From an uncultured Oscillospiraceae bacterium (GTDB lineage Bacteria > Bacillota > Clostridia > Oscillospirales > Acutalibacteraceae), in NCBI GenBank assembly GCA_902492455.1, contig CABULH010000009.1, positions 62,001-126,000 on the forward strand: 64,000 nucleotides of DNA. Direction: 5' to 3'. Position numbers and translations under genes: made by a program. Each line of letters begins with the position of its first letter. Positions within the stretch are counted from its first letter, which is position 1. The notes under the pieces are model-generated. The model was given only the letters and a program-made list of their open reading frames with translations. It had not been told where the DNA came from and searched no databases. This document shows, piece by piece, positions 41,801-49,212 of this stretch.

Positions 41801-42437
41801 TGTCTACGCAGCCTATACCTTGGGAAAGGCATATCTGGAGGGAAAAGTGCTGGCGCAGAATATCCCCAGGTGCCTGGAACTGCTGGGGTTTGCCGCAGGC
41901 CAAAATCTGGCGGCTGCCCAGTATACCATGGGAAAGCTCTATGCCGAGGGAACCGTCGTGCCGAAGAATATCCTGGCGGCACTGGATCTGCTGACAAAGG
42001 CGGCGGTGCAGGGAAATCCCTTTGCCCAGTACCGGCTGGGCAAGTTGTATCTTACCGGCGAGGATATCCCAAAAGATATCCCGGCTGCCCTATACTGGCT
42101 GACCAAAGCAGCGGAACAGGGCAATCCTTATGCCGGATACCAGCTTGGGCGGCTGTATTTGTACGGCAAGGAAGTAGATCGGGACGCCGAAAAAGCCATC
42201 GCCCTTCTTACCGCCTCCGCCGCCCAGGGCAACCTCTATGCGGCCCAGCTCCTCAAGCATTACCGTCAGAATAAGAACTGGTCAGCGGCAATGGGGGCGT
42301 TCCGGCTTTTGCAGCATATGGCCGGAGTCATCAGCGGACAGCTGCACAGAGATGAGGACGGCGGGAGGAACAGGACAGACCGCAAGCTGCGCAGAAAAAT
42401 AGATGAGAAGAAGATGCTCCACGGCATACGGGGATAA
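38847..42437 (+). CDS. MobP-type relaxase fused to tandem Sel1 repeats, 1196 residues
   Basis: Starts GTG at 38847 after AAGGATGGGGG. The N-terminal domain (1 to about 300) has the His triad YHNESHHPHVHLIVY (about 193-207), the metal-binding motif of HUH relaxases that nick oriT. A linker follows, acidic at residues 375-425. From about 430 to 1150 there are about 20 Sel1-like repeats of roughly 36 residues (A-x-Y-x-LGK-x-YLEGK-x-V-x-KDI-x-x-A...L...AA-x-GN), a helical solenoid for protein binding. The frame is uninterrupted. Family MobP3-like by pattern. Confidence 0.85.
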   Translation: MAKLVTKFKYLPPSKANRGGYAIYIATRDGVEKIDDSKRHKPATKKQKRLIEDILRDFPDAEEMLEYEDYRQNPTIGNASEFITRALEDNAGEILDRDGYARYIATRPRAERYGSHGLFTDDDVEIQLTKVAEEINAHEGNIWTVILSLRREDAVRLGYESGEQWRDLLRSQTMTISEHFKIPMEHLRWYAAYHNESHHPHVHLIVYSSDPGEGYLTKQGVAHIRSGVAGEIFSQDLQSAYEKQTAYRDKLRGGSRELVAGIIARIHTGGYDNPEMEQLLTEIADRLHHTSGKLVYGYLPKGTKDLIDKAVDLLAADERIAKLYDLWYEQKEEILRTYNKKLPQRLPLSRNQEFKSIRNAVVQEALHLTADRQLSQDDEQDPEVSADMAEPVAEPDLPDEAAELPGDLPDSEPVQPDNSDSKKWWSKEYKQAWRALYGTKEKPPDLEQAYTLMLQEAEIGNGYAMHDMGKILLQGMGRDKDEAAAQDWFRKAYAAFGTAEQTADKKDYLQYRIGKLFSFGYGVEQDYAQAAEWYSKAVAERNPFAAYSLGGLYKRGQGVEQDDKRAFHLFCLAAEHERKPNTYAMYELGRMYKQGIGTKPDKGLSEKWYAAAYRGFVEMEKTMNDDKLQYRLGQMTMNGVGTEKDLPAAFLYFQKSAALGNSDAEYGLGRLYLNEDFEQHDVQKAVEHLKKAAGAGRDTAQYTLGKLYLEGKAVEKDIPQGLQYLEQALEKENQFAQYLLGKTLLKGEDVEAAPVRGEQLLRASIAQGNSQAMYALGKAYLEGKTLAKDIPQALELLIQAAGAGNEFAAYTLGKTFLEGKEVGKDVPRAIAYLERAVKEENQYAQYLLGKTLLKGKECETDPERGEQLLRASIAQGNPHAMYVLGKAYLEGKTLAKDVPQALKLLAKAAEAGNEFAAYTLGKTFLEGKEVAKDIPRTITYLEQAVNKDNPFAQYLLGKTLLKGEGVEANPVRGEQLLTASAAQGNVYAAYTLGKAYLEGKVLAQNIPRCLELLGFAAGQNLAAAQYTMGKLYAEGTVVPKNILAALDLLTKAAVQGNPFAQYRLGKLYLTGEDIPKDIPAALYWLTKAAEQGNPYAGYQLGRLYLYGKEVDRDAEKAIALLTASAAQGNLYAAQLLKHYRQNKNWSAAMGAFRLLQHMAGVISGQLHRDEDGGRNRTDRKLRRKIDEKKMLHGIRG

Positions 42438-42497
42438 GAAATCCCTGCCCAAGGTAAGTATTGATAGATTTGAAATCCATCGTTTTAGAAGACTGCC

Positions 42498-42526
42498 TTG
42501 AAACAAGCATGAAAATATTATATGAT
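42498..42526 (+). promoter_or_regulatory. Sigma-A promoter of the acetyltransferase
   Basis: TTGAAA (42498-42503), 17-base spacer, TATGAT (42521-42526). Start would be about 34 nt before the ATG. The surroundings are AT-rich, unlike the ICE genes beside it. Confidence 0.75.
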
Positions 42527-42566
42527 AACAAGAGCTGTTCCATAGTAAGATTGCGGAGGTGAACGT

Positions 42567-43199
42567 ATGGGACCGAATCCGAATAGTATTTATCCCAATG
42601 AAAATATCAAACAGGTCGTGTATATTAAAAACATTATTACAAGACCTAATATCATCGTCGGAGACTACACTTATTATGACGATATCGATGGCGCTGAAAA
42701 ATTTGAAGAACATGTTACACATCATTATGAATTTTTGGGTGACAAACTCATTATCGGAAAATTCTGTGCAATTGCCAGAGGTATTGAATTTATAATGAAC
42801 GGTGCAAACCATAGGATGAACAGCGTGACCACTTATCCGTTCAATATAATGGGCGGCGGATGGGAACAGTTTACTCCCCAAATAGAGGACTTGCCATTAA
42901 AGGGAGATACCGTTATTGGAAATGATGTCTGGATTGGACAAAACGTTACAGTAATGCCAGGTGTTCATATTGGAGATGGTTCGGTTATCGCTGCGAATAC
43001 CGTTGTCACAAAAGATGTTCCAGCATATTGCATTGCAGGAGGAAATCCATGCAAAATCATTCGTAAACGGTTTGATGATGAACTTATAGAGTATTTACTT
43101 GAACTTAAATGGTGGGACTGGAGCGCGGATAAAATCTTTAGAAATATGTCCGCATTGTGCAGCGGCGATTTGGAGCAGATATTGCAGATTGTAGAGTGA
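42567..43199 (+). CDS. Vat-like streptogramin A / xenobiotic O-acetyltransferase
   Basis: 210 residues. MGPNPNSIYPNENIKQ at the front, then LIIGKFCAIARGIEFIMNGANHRMN with the catalytic-type His at 82, and the left-handed beta-helix hexapeptide region GDTVIGNDVWIGQNVTVMPG. This matches Vat/CatB-type hexapeptide acetyltransferases, which use acetyl-CoA to inactivate streptogramin A or chloramphenicol. The Vat type is preferred because of YDDIDGAEKFEEHVTHHYEF. GGAGGTGA precedes the ATG. AT-rich, with its own promoter and terminator, it looks like a transferred resistance-type cargo gene. Substrate untested. Confidence 0.8.
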   Translation: MGPNPNSIYPNENIKQVVYIKNIITRPNIIVGDYTYYDDIDGAEKFEEHVTHHYEFLGDKLIIGKFCAIARGIEFIMNGANHRMNSVTTYPFNIMGGGWEQFTPQIEDLPLKGDTVIGNDVWIGQNVTVMPGVHIGDGSVIAANTVVTKDVPAYCIAGGNPCKIIRKRFDDELIEYLLELKWWDWSADKIFRNMSALCSGDLEQILQIVE

Positions 43200-43242
43200 T
43201 GCACTCTCCACTTGTTTCTAATGGAGCGGTGTAGTATAGATG

Positions 43243-43281
43243 AAAAAGGGTACACCTCATTTGATGGGGTGTACCCTTTTT
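43243..43281 (+). terminator. Terminator of the acetyltransferase cassette
   Basis: AAAAAGGGTACACC and GGTGTACCCTTTTT flank a short loop, a 14-bp stem ending in a T-run. It closes the cassette 44 bp after the stop codon. Confidence 0.9.
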
Positions 43282-43349
43282 GTCTGAACCGATGATGAAT
43301 TTATGGAATATATTTTTACACTGAATTAAGAGAGATAGGAGGCGTTTAA

Positions 43350-44753
43350 ATGGGCGAATATATCCCGTTTACCAGAGAGGATGTGGATCGGGCGTCGCAG
43401 ACCAATCTGGAGGAATTCCTGCGCCGCAGAGGGGAGACGCTGAAACGCTCCGGAAGCGAGTGGCAGTGGGGCGAAGGCAGCAGCAAGGTGACGATCCGCC
43501 AGAACGAATGGTTCCATCAGTATGAGCTGGTGGGCGGGGACGCTATTGCTTTCGTCCGGCGATGGTACAACCTGAGTTTTCCGGAGACGGTCGCTTTTTT
43601 GCTGAGAGAACAGAACGCGGCGGTACCGGAGCCGATGGAGAGGACAGAGCATAAACCGAAGCAAAAAAAGAAAAACCCGTTCGCCCTGCCGCCTGCCCAC
43701 AGCGATATGCGCCGGGTGTACGGGTATCTGCTCAATCAGCGGTTCATCGACCGGGCTGTGATTTCCTTTTTCGTCCATCATGATATGCTTTATGAGGATG
43801 ACAAATATCATAACGCCGTGTTCGTGGGCTATGACGAAAAAGGCGTCGCCCGTCATGCCCATAAGCGCAGCACCTATTCCGGCAGCGATTTCAAAGGCAA
43901 TGTGGAGAGCAGTCAGCCCGAATACAGCTTCCATTTGATCGGCAGCAGCGACCGGCTGTATGTATTTGAAGCACCGGTGGATATGCTGTCGTATATCACC
44001 CTGCATCCGGATGGATGGCAGAAACACAGCTATGTGGCCCTATGCTGTGCAGGAATGCAGGCAACGGCCTATCAGGCGCAGCAAAATACTCATATACGGG
44101 AAGTGGTGGTCTGCACTGACTATGACGAGGCGGGCACCGAAGCATATTACCGTATCAAGGAGGCGCTGGTCGAAAACGATAGGATTACCGTGCGGCGGGA
44201 ACACTCCCGCTTCAAGGATTGGAATGAGGACATCCGGGCGCAGCATGGTCTCACGCCCATAGCTGGCTGTGAGCATCCCCGAATAGAATGCATGCGGGAA
44301 CTGTGCGGACAGATCCTCGCCGGCAGCCTGCCAACCTGTCCCGCAAAACCGCTGGAGGAGCTGCGGAAAAAAGTTGAAACACTGGCCGGAACCCCTGCCG
44401 GCAACCAACTGGAGATACAGGAGCAAGCCTGCGCATTGGCAGGTCTTGCTCTTTCTTTTTGCCGCCAGCGAATGCGGCAGATCGGTATCGTATGGCAGCC
44501 GGAACAGCTGGTGCGGCGGATAATGTACCCATACCAGCCCCATCGGGACCATATCGGATACCACAGCCGCATCCGGGAGCTGGAAGACTGTATGCAAGGC
44601 ATTCTCCGGCAGTTTGGCGTGGACCGAATCTATACCGAATCGGAGCTGAAGCAGGAGATGAGCCAGACGCTGGATCTGGCGCTGCATTGCCTGCGCCTGC
44701 ACACATTTTTGGAACTCCAAACGCCGGAACAGGCAGCTATGCTCGCCATGTAA
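43350..44753 (+). CDS. DUF3991/TOPRIM primase-like protein
   Basis: 467 residues. The N-terminal part (WGEGSSKVTIRQNEWFHQYE, GGDAIAFVRRWYNLSFPETV) is the CHC2/DUF3991-like zinc-less front. The TOPRIM domain includes LYVFEAPVDMLSYITLH (Glu) and VVVCTDYDEAGTEAYYRI (DxD-type acidic pair). Such proteins likely prime or process element DNA after transfer. GATAGGAGGCG precedes the ATG. It follows the Vat cassette, which therefore separates it from the relaxase gene. Confidence 0.8.
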   Translation: MGEYIPFTREDVDRASQTNLEEFLRRRGETLKRSGSEWQWGEGSSKVTIRQNEWFHQYELVGGDAIAFVRRWYNLSFPETVAFLLREQNAAVPEPMERTEHKPKQKKKNPFALPPAHSDMRRVYGYLLNQRFIDRAVISFFVHHDMLYEDDKYHNAVFVGYDEKGVARHAHKRSTYSGSDFKGNVESSQPEYSFHLIGSSDRLYVFEAPVDMLSYITLHPDGWQKHSYVALCCAGMQATAYQAQQNTHIREVVVCTDYDEAGTEAYYRIKEALVENDRITVRREHSRFKDWNEDIRAQHGLTPIAGCEHPRIECMRELCGQILAGSLPTCPAKPLEELRKKVETLAGTPAGNQLEIQEQACALAGLALSFCRQRMRQIGIVWQPEQLVRRIMYPYQPHRDHIGYHSRIRELEDCMQGILRQFGVDRIYTESELKQEMSQTLDLALHCLRLHTFLELQTPEQAAMLAM

Positions 44754-44780
44754 TTACTCAATCAGATAGGAGGGGAAGCT

Positions 44781-46661
44781 ATGCCGCAAATCGGAATCTT
44801 AATCCTGGTCGCCTTGGGAATGTTCGCCGTCCTGGGCACGGTTTCTCTACTGGCACATGTATATAACCTGGACAACATCAAAAATAAAACGGTGGGCAAC
44901 GGCCAGCATGGAACCGCCCGTTGGGCGACCAAGGCGGAAATCCGCTCCATGTATCAGCGTGTCCCGTTTACGCCAAAGCAATGGCGGCAGGGAAAAAACC
45001 TGCCCACAGAGCAGGGGATCGTGGTCGGCTGCACCGACAGCAAGGCCGGCACCATCGCCATGATTGATACCGGGGACGTTCACGCCCTGATGATCGGCGC
45101 GGCCGGCGTCGGAAAAACCGCCTATTGGCTGTACCCCTGCATCGAGTACGCCTGTGCCACCGGGATGTCGTTTTTATCCACCGATACCAAGGGGGATATT
45201 GTCCGAAACTATGGACGGATCGCCAGGGACTGCTATGGCTATAAGGTATCGGTCATTGATTTGCGCAACCCGACGCGTAGCAACGGGAACAATCTGCTCC
45301 ATCTGGTCAACAAGTATATGGATTTATACCAGGCCAATCCGGATACTCTGCTCTACAAGGCCAAAGCGGAGAAGTATGCCAAGATCATCGCCAAGACCAT
45401 CATCATGGCGGGAGGCGATTCGGCCAACTATGGGCAGAACGCCTATTTTTACGATGCGGCAGAAGGGATTCTGTGCGCCACGCTCCTCTTGGTAGCGGAA
45501 TTCTGTGCGCCGGAAAAGCGGCATATAGTGTCGGTATTCAAGGTGATTCAGGAATTGTTGGCGCCCTCGGCCAAAAAGGGAAAGAATCAGTTTCAACAGC
45601 TCATAGAACTGCTTCCAAGCGATCACAAAGCTAAATGGTTCGCAGGCGCCGCACTAAATTCCGCCGAACAGTCGATGGCCAGTGTCATGAGTACGGCCCT
45701 CTCTCGTTTGAATGCCTTCCTCGACAGCGAACTGGAACAACTCCTATGCTTCGACACCGAGATTGACGCGGAAATCTTCTGCAATCAAAAGTCGGCGGTA
45801 TTCCTCATCATGCCGGAGGAAGATCCGAATACCTTCTTTATGGTGTCACTGCTCATCCAGCAGCTGTACCGGGAAATCCTGGCGGTTGCGGACGAAAACG
45901 GCGGCAAGCTCCAAAACCGTTGTGTCTTCTTTTGCGATGAGTACGGCACCCTCCCAAAGATAGAAAGCGCCGAGATGATGTTCAGTGCTTCTCGAAGTCG
46001 CCGCCTGCAGATCGTCCCGATCATCCAATCCTTCAGTCAGCTGGAAAAAAACTACGGGAAGGAAGGGGCGGAAATCATTATAGACAATACCCAGCTCACC
46101 ATCTTCGGCGGGTTCGCGCCCAACAGCAGTTCCGCCGAAGTTTTATCCAAAGCCCTGGGCAGTCGGACGGTCCAGACCGGCTCGGTCAGTCAGGGGCGGA
46201 ACGATCCATCTCAGTCTATTCAGATGATTGAACGGCCGCTCCTTACGGCGGATGAACTGAAGACCCTGCCGAAAGGCCGTTTTGTGGTGATGAAAACCGG
46301 ATACCATCCCATGCAGGTCAACCTCAAGCTGTTTTTCAAGTGGGGGATTACCTTTGACGGTGAGCCATACATGGTGGAAGATCGGGGAAACCGGAAGGTC
46401 GCCTATGCGGACAGAGCCGAAATTGAGGAGGCAATTATGAAGAAATACCGCCCTGATCGGGAAGCAGAAGAACCGCCTGCCAGGGCAGTCTCTTCTGCTG
46501 GCGGTATCCAGGCATCAGAACGGAATGATCCGCAGGGAAAAAGCCGGGCCAGAAGCGGCGGCGCCAGGCTGTACGGCGGTCCGCGGGAAATCCAGGAAAC
46601 GTCTCCGCCTGTTTCTCGCCCGCCTAAGCCGGAGGCGAAGGCCGATGGGCAGGCTCGATAA
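44781..46661 (+). CDS. virD4: VirD4-type coupling protein (T4CP)
   Basis: 626 residues. N-terminal membrane segment (IGILILVALGMFAVLGTVSLL), Walker A GAAGVGKT (106-113), STDTKGDIVRNYG, and Walker B CVFFCDEYGTL (about 385-395) with QSFSQLEKNYG afterwards. It binds the relaxase-DNA complex and feeds it to the secretion channel. GATAGGAGG precedes the ATG. The C-terminal 70 residues are Pro/Arg/Ser-rich and disordered. Its end overlaps the HTH gene by 17 nt. Confidence 0.9.
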   Translation: MPQIGILILVALGMFAVLGTVSLLAHVYNLDNIKNKTVGNGQHGTARWATKAEIRSMYQRVPFTPKQWRQGKNLPTEQGIVVGCTDSKAGTIAMIDTGDVHALMIGAAGVGKTAYWLYPCIEYACATGMSFLSTDTKGDIVRNYGRIARDCYGYKVSVIDLRNPTRSNGNNLLHLVNKYMDLYQANPDTLLYKAKAEKYAKIIAKTIIMAGGDSANYGQNAYFYDAAEGILCATLLLVAEFCAPEKRHIVSVFKVIQELLAPSAKKGKNQFQQLIELLPSDHKAKWFAGAALNSAEQSMASVMSTALSRLNAFLDSELEQLLCFDTEIDAEIFCNQKSAVFLIMPEEDPNTFFMVSLLIQQLYREILAVADENGGKLQNRCVFFCDEYGTLPKIESAEMMFSASRSRRLQIVPIIQSFSQLEKNYGKEGAEIIIDNTQLTIFGGFAPNSSSAEVLSKALGSRTVQTGSVSQGRNDPSQSIQMIERPLLTADELKTLPKGRFVVMKTGYHPMQVNLKLFFKWGITFDGEPYMVEDRGNRKVAYADRAEIEEAIMKKYRPDREAEEPPARAVSSAGGIQASERNDPQGKSRARSGGARLYGGPREIQETSPPVSRPPKPEAKADGQAR

Positions 46662-46905
46662 GCTGTACAAATCCGATGTGCCTCACCGGGCGGTAGCGGT
46701 GTATCTGTATCTGGCGGATCGGGCCAATAGGGAGGGGCAATGCTGGCCGGCTATTCCCACGATTGCCGATGAGCTGCATCTGTCGGTCAGCACCGTCAAA
46801 CGCGCCCTCCACGATCTGCGCAAAGCAGGGCTGCTCATCACCGAGCAGCGGTATCGGCAGAAAGGCGGAAAATCCAGCCTGCTGTACACACTTCAACAAG
46901 GCTGA
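46645..46905 (+). CDS. Small winged-helix/HTH protein
   Basis: 86 residues starting ATG 46645 (GGAGGCGAAGG upstream). CWPAIPTIADELHLSVSTVKRALHDLRKAG is a helix-turn-helix of the RepA/GntR-like winged type, followed by a wing-like YRQKGGKSSLLYTLQ. It overlaps the end of virD4 and probably regulates or replicates the element. An extension to 46525 in the same frame is unsupported. Confidence 0.78.
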   Translation: MGRLDKLYKSDVPHRAVAVYLYLADRANREGQCWPAIPTIADELHLSVSTVKRALHDLRKAGLLITEQRYRQKGGKSSLLYTLQQG

Positions 46906-47211
46906 CGCGCTGAAAAACCACCTATCCGCCAAGGGGCCTTTGCGCCCTTTTGGTGGACGGTGGTACCGTCCACGATGACCGGAGAAAGGGAACCTCCCAT
47001 CAGAAGATCTTTATACAACAGAAAAGGGGAGAATCATGTGAAGCTATCCTCCGCCGTATGATGCTGAAGGACACTGGGGACAATAGTAACCCCCGGCAAT
47101 ATCCACGGGCCTTACTGGAGTTTTTTGAGCAAACTGATGCCGACGCTTCTTACACTGGTATTTCTGATGTCCTATCTTTTCTGTAGTGATAAAAGTCCTT
47201 GCCTGATCTGC
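46906..47211. other. 306-bp junction between the mobile element and chromosomal sugar genes
   Basis: After the last ICE gene and before the minus-strand sugar operon end. Contains a 9-bp inverted repeat (GTGGACGGT/ACCGTCCAC, 46953-46973) and a second imperfect hairpin at about 46,927-46,957. A protein-like frame at about 47,040-47,186 (EAILRRMMLKDTG, YPRALLEFFEQTDADASY) has no clear start and may be a remnant. No integrase, tRNA or obvious attachment repeat was found here. Confidence 0.5.
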
Positions 47212-48213
47212 TTAGGGCAAATTATAAAATTCCAGGCGAAGCTTCATGGTTTTGGTTTCCCATGGAGCAAGTCGTCCAATGGTGGCGTTCTTCCGCTCCT
47301 CTGCCCGTCCTAGATTATGGGTGTTAGCGGGTTCGATCCCTAGTACATATTCTCCGCAGCGCATACATTTCCACTGCAGCATCAGTGGCAGGGAATCTGC
47401 GGACCAGCTGACTCCCACGCCAAACCCCAAGACGGGATTACACAGCCGGACATGTGTATAGCCGCCGCAGGCGGGAATCCGGTGCAGCAGGAGCTGATTC
47501 TCGCCCTCATCTGAGGGATCGCAAAAGCTATTGCCCACTTCCGGCGAAACGGGCGCGTCCTGACAGGATGACCGGGTGCCCATTGGCAATTCTAGCAGCA
47601 GTTCCTTGCTGAGGAAGGGATAGCCGAAGTTCATATGATACAGCAGCATGTATTCCATGGACCGAGAGGTACAGTTGGTCAGTCGATCCGTCAGGGTCAG
47701 TTTGGCCGAGCCTACCGGCGAACTGATGGTGCGGCGCATCTCCAGCACATGACCGGAGAAACGCGTTTCCCGGATCACGCCGCTGACCTCCAGCACATCG
47801 TCCTCCGTTACCCGTCCCGCGCACTGCTCTCCAGGAATCGAGTGGTAGCGACCGTGGATGGGCTGCCATATATTTTCGTCGCGATTGGCGGCTCCCGTGG
47901 ATAGCAGGCCGCAGGTGTACAGCATCCCCGCGGGAAAGGTATGCAGGAAATCCGATTCAAAGGGATGATAGGCATAAGGAGACTGATGGCCGTTTTTGGA
48001 TAAATAATGAATGTTGACCCCACGATAGGTCAGTTCACCGATATCCAGGCCTGTGTCGGCCATGACCTTGTAAGTAAGTCCGCCGCCGGTGCGTACCTCG
48101 TATACTGCGGTGCCCTTGGCTTTTCCTTCATCGAAAATCATCCTGTCCACCCCGTACATCTGTGATGGACAGCCTAAAAACCGGCCGCGGGCTTCTTTAT
48201 CTGGAAGATACAT
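47212..48213 (-). CDS. DUF4432 aldose 1-epimerase-like protein
   Basis: 333 residues, cytoplasmic. DTGLDIGELTYRGVNIHYLS, SDFLHTFPAGMLYTCGL and HGRYHSIP follow the DUF4432 galactose-mutarotase-like beta-sandwich, with His/Glu residues near HGRYH and GIEPANTH. It likely interconverts sugar anomers. GAGGGAG precedes the start. Last gene of the five-gene minus-strand operon. Confidence 0.8.
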   Translation of the reverse strand: MYLPDKEARGRFLGCPSQMYGVDRMIFDEGKAKGTAVYEVRTGGGLTYKVMADTGLDIGELTYRGVNIHYLSKNGHQSPYAYHPFESDFLHTFPAGMLYTCGLLSTGAANRDENIWQPIHGRYHSIPGEQCAGRVTEDDVLEVSGVIRETRFSGHVLEMRRTISSPVGSAKLTLTDRLTNCTSRSMEYMLLYHMNFGYPFLSKELLLELPMGTRSSCQDAPVSPEVGNSFCDPSDEGENQLLLHRIPACGGYTHVRLCNPVLGFGVGVSWSADSLPLMLQWKCMRCGEYVLGIEPANTHNLGRAEERKNATIGRLAPWETKTMKLRLEFYNLP

Positions 48214-48255
48214 CAGCTCATTCTCCCTCTGTTAAAATAGGCCTCTTGGAACCCT

Positions 48256-49137
48256 TTACAGGGACATAAAGACGATAGACGCTATTGCGATTAGCATGCT
48301 CATCATTGTTTCCTGCCGCGGCTTTTCCCGATACATCAGCAGGGCCGTCAGCGTGATGATGATTAGCATGCAGGATTGGGTCAAAGGGAACTGGACCGAG
48401 GCCGGCAGATAGTAGCCTAGACGGTAGTTCAACACCGAAGCCCCGGCGTTGCAGAGACCAATGGCAGCCGCTCGGGATAGATTGCCCAAGGAGCAGGTGA
48501 CGGCTATATCATGCACGTCAAAATGAGGGGATTGCTGAATGATGACGGCCACCGCAGTTAAAAAATAGAAAAAATAGTATAGCGCGACATAATCCACAGC
48601 GTATTCCGGTTGGGAATGGGCCTGCGCCACCTTGGAAACGGTGTACAGAGCGCCGTTGAGCATCAATATCAGCAGACAGCACAGCAAAAATTTGGTCGAA
48701 AAGGCCAGCGATTTTTTCTGTTTTATCAGTAGGGGCACAAAGGAGAGAAAAATCAGCAGTATACTGATGATTTTATGGACGGTCACAGCCTCCTGCAGAA
48801 AGAGAAAGCCATAGAGCGTAGGGATCAGCACACCACCCATCACGCAGGCCATGGAGATGATCGCCAGCGGTCCCAGACCGGCCGCGGCGGCTTTCAGGCT
48901 AGAGAACACCCAAAAGAAGATGCCGAAGCCAATGGACAGAAACAGTGTCAGCAGAGTGTGATGCAGCTGAAAGCCCTTGAGGATAAACAAAGCGACAAAC
49001 ACGGCGCAGCCGGAGACCAGATTCATAAATGCCATTTGAAATCGGCCGGTGCCGGCGGAAACCTGATATGATTTGATGAACAGCGTGTCGATAGAGTACA
49101 GGGTGATTACGCCCAGAAGCAGCAATAGGGGAGTCAT
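48256..49137 (-). CDS. EamA/DMT-family transporter
   Basis: 293 residues with about ten membrane segments, e.g. LFLSIGFGIFFWVFSSLKAA, IISMACVMGGVLIPTLYGFL and FLLCCLLILMLNGALYTVSK. The two-repeat layout and PASVQFPLTQSCMLIIITLT in the last part fit the drug/metabolite transporter fold. It probably moves a sugar or sugar product in or out. GAAGGAA precedes the start. Sits 42 bp upstream of the epimerase-like gene. Confidence 0.8.
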   Translation of the reverse strand: MTPLLLLLGVITLYSIDTLFIKSYQVSAGTGRFQMAFMNLVSGCAVFVALFILKGFQLHHTLLTLFLSIGFGIFFWVFSSLKAAAAGLGPLAIISMACVMGGVLIPTLYGFLFLQEAVTVHKIISILLIFLSFVPLLIKQKKSLAFSTKFLLCCLLILMLNGALYTVSKVAQAHSQPEYAVDYVALYYFFYFLTAVAVIIQQSPHFDVHDIAVTCSLGNLSRAAAIGLCNAGASVLNYRLGYYLPASVQFPLTQSCMLIIITLTALLMYREKPRQETMMSMLIAIASIVFMSL

Positions 49138-49212
49138 ACAGCGGGTTCCTTCTTTTTTGGAGTGATTTGGCCGGCCGCCGGCCCTTTACTCGCCGAGAGG
49201 ATGGGAAGCCAG

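Noticed and set aside
38847..42437. DNA tandem repeat array over the relaxase gene
   Set aside because: The periodicity of about 108 bp comes from protein-level Sel1 repeats with varied codons, not from a satellite or CRISPR.
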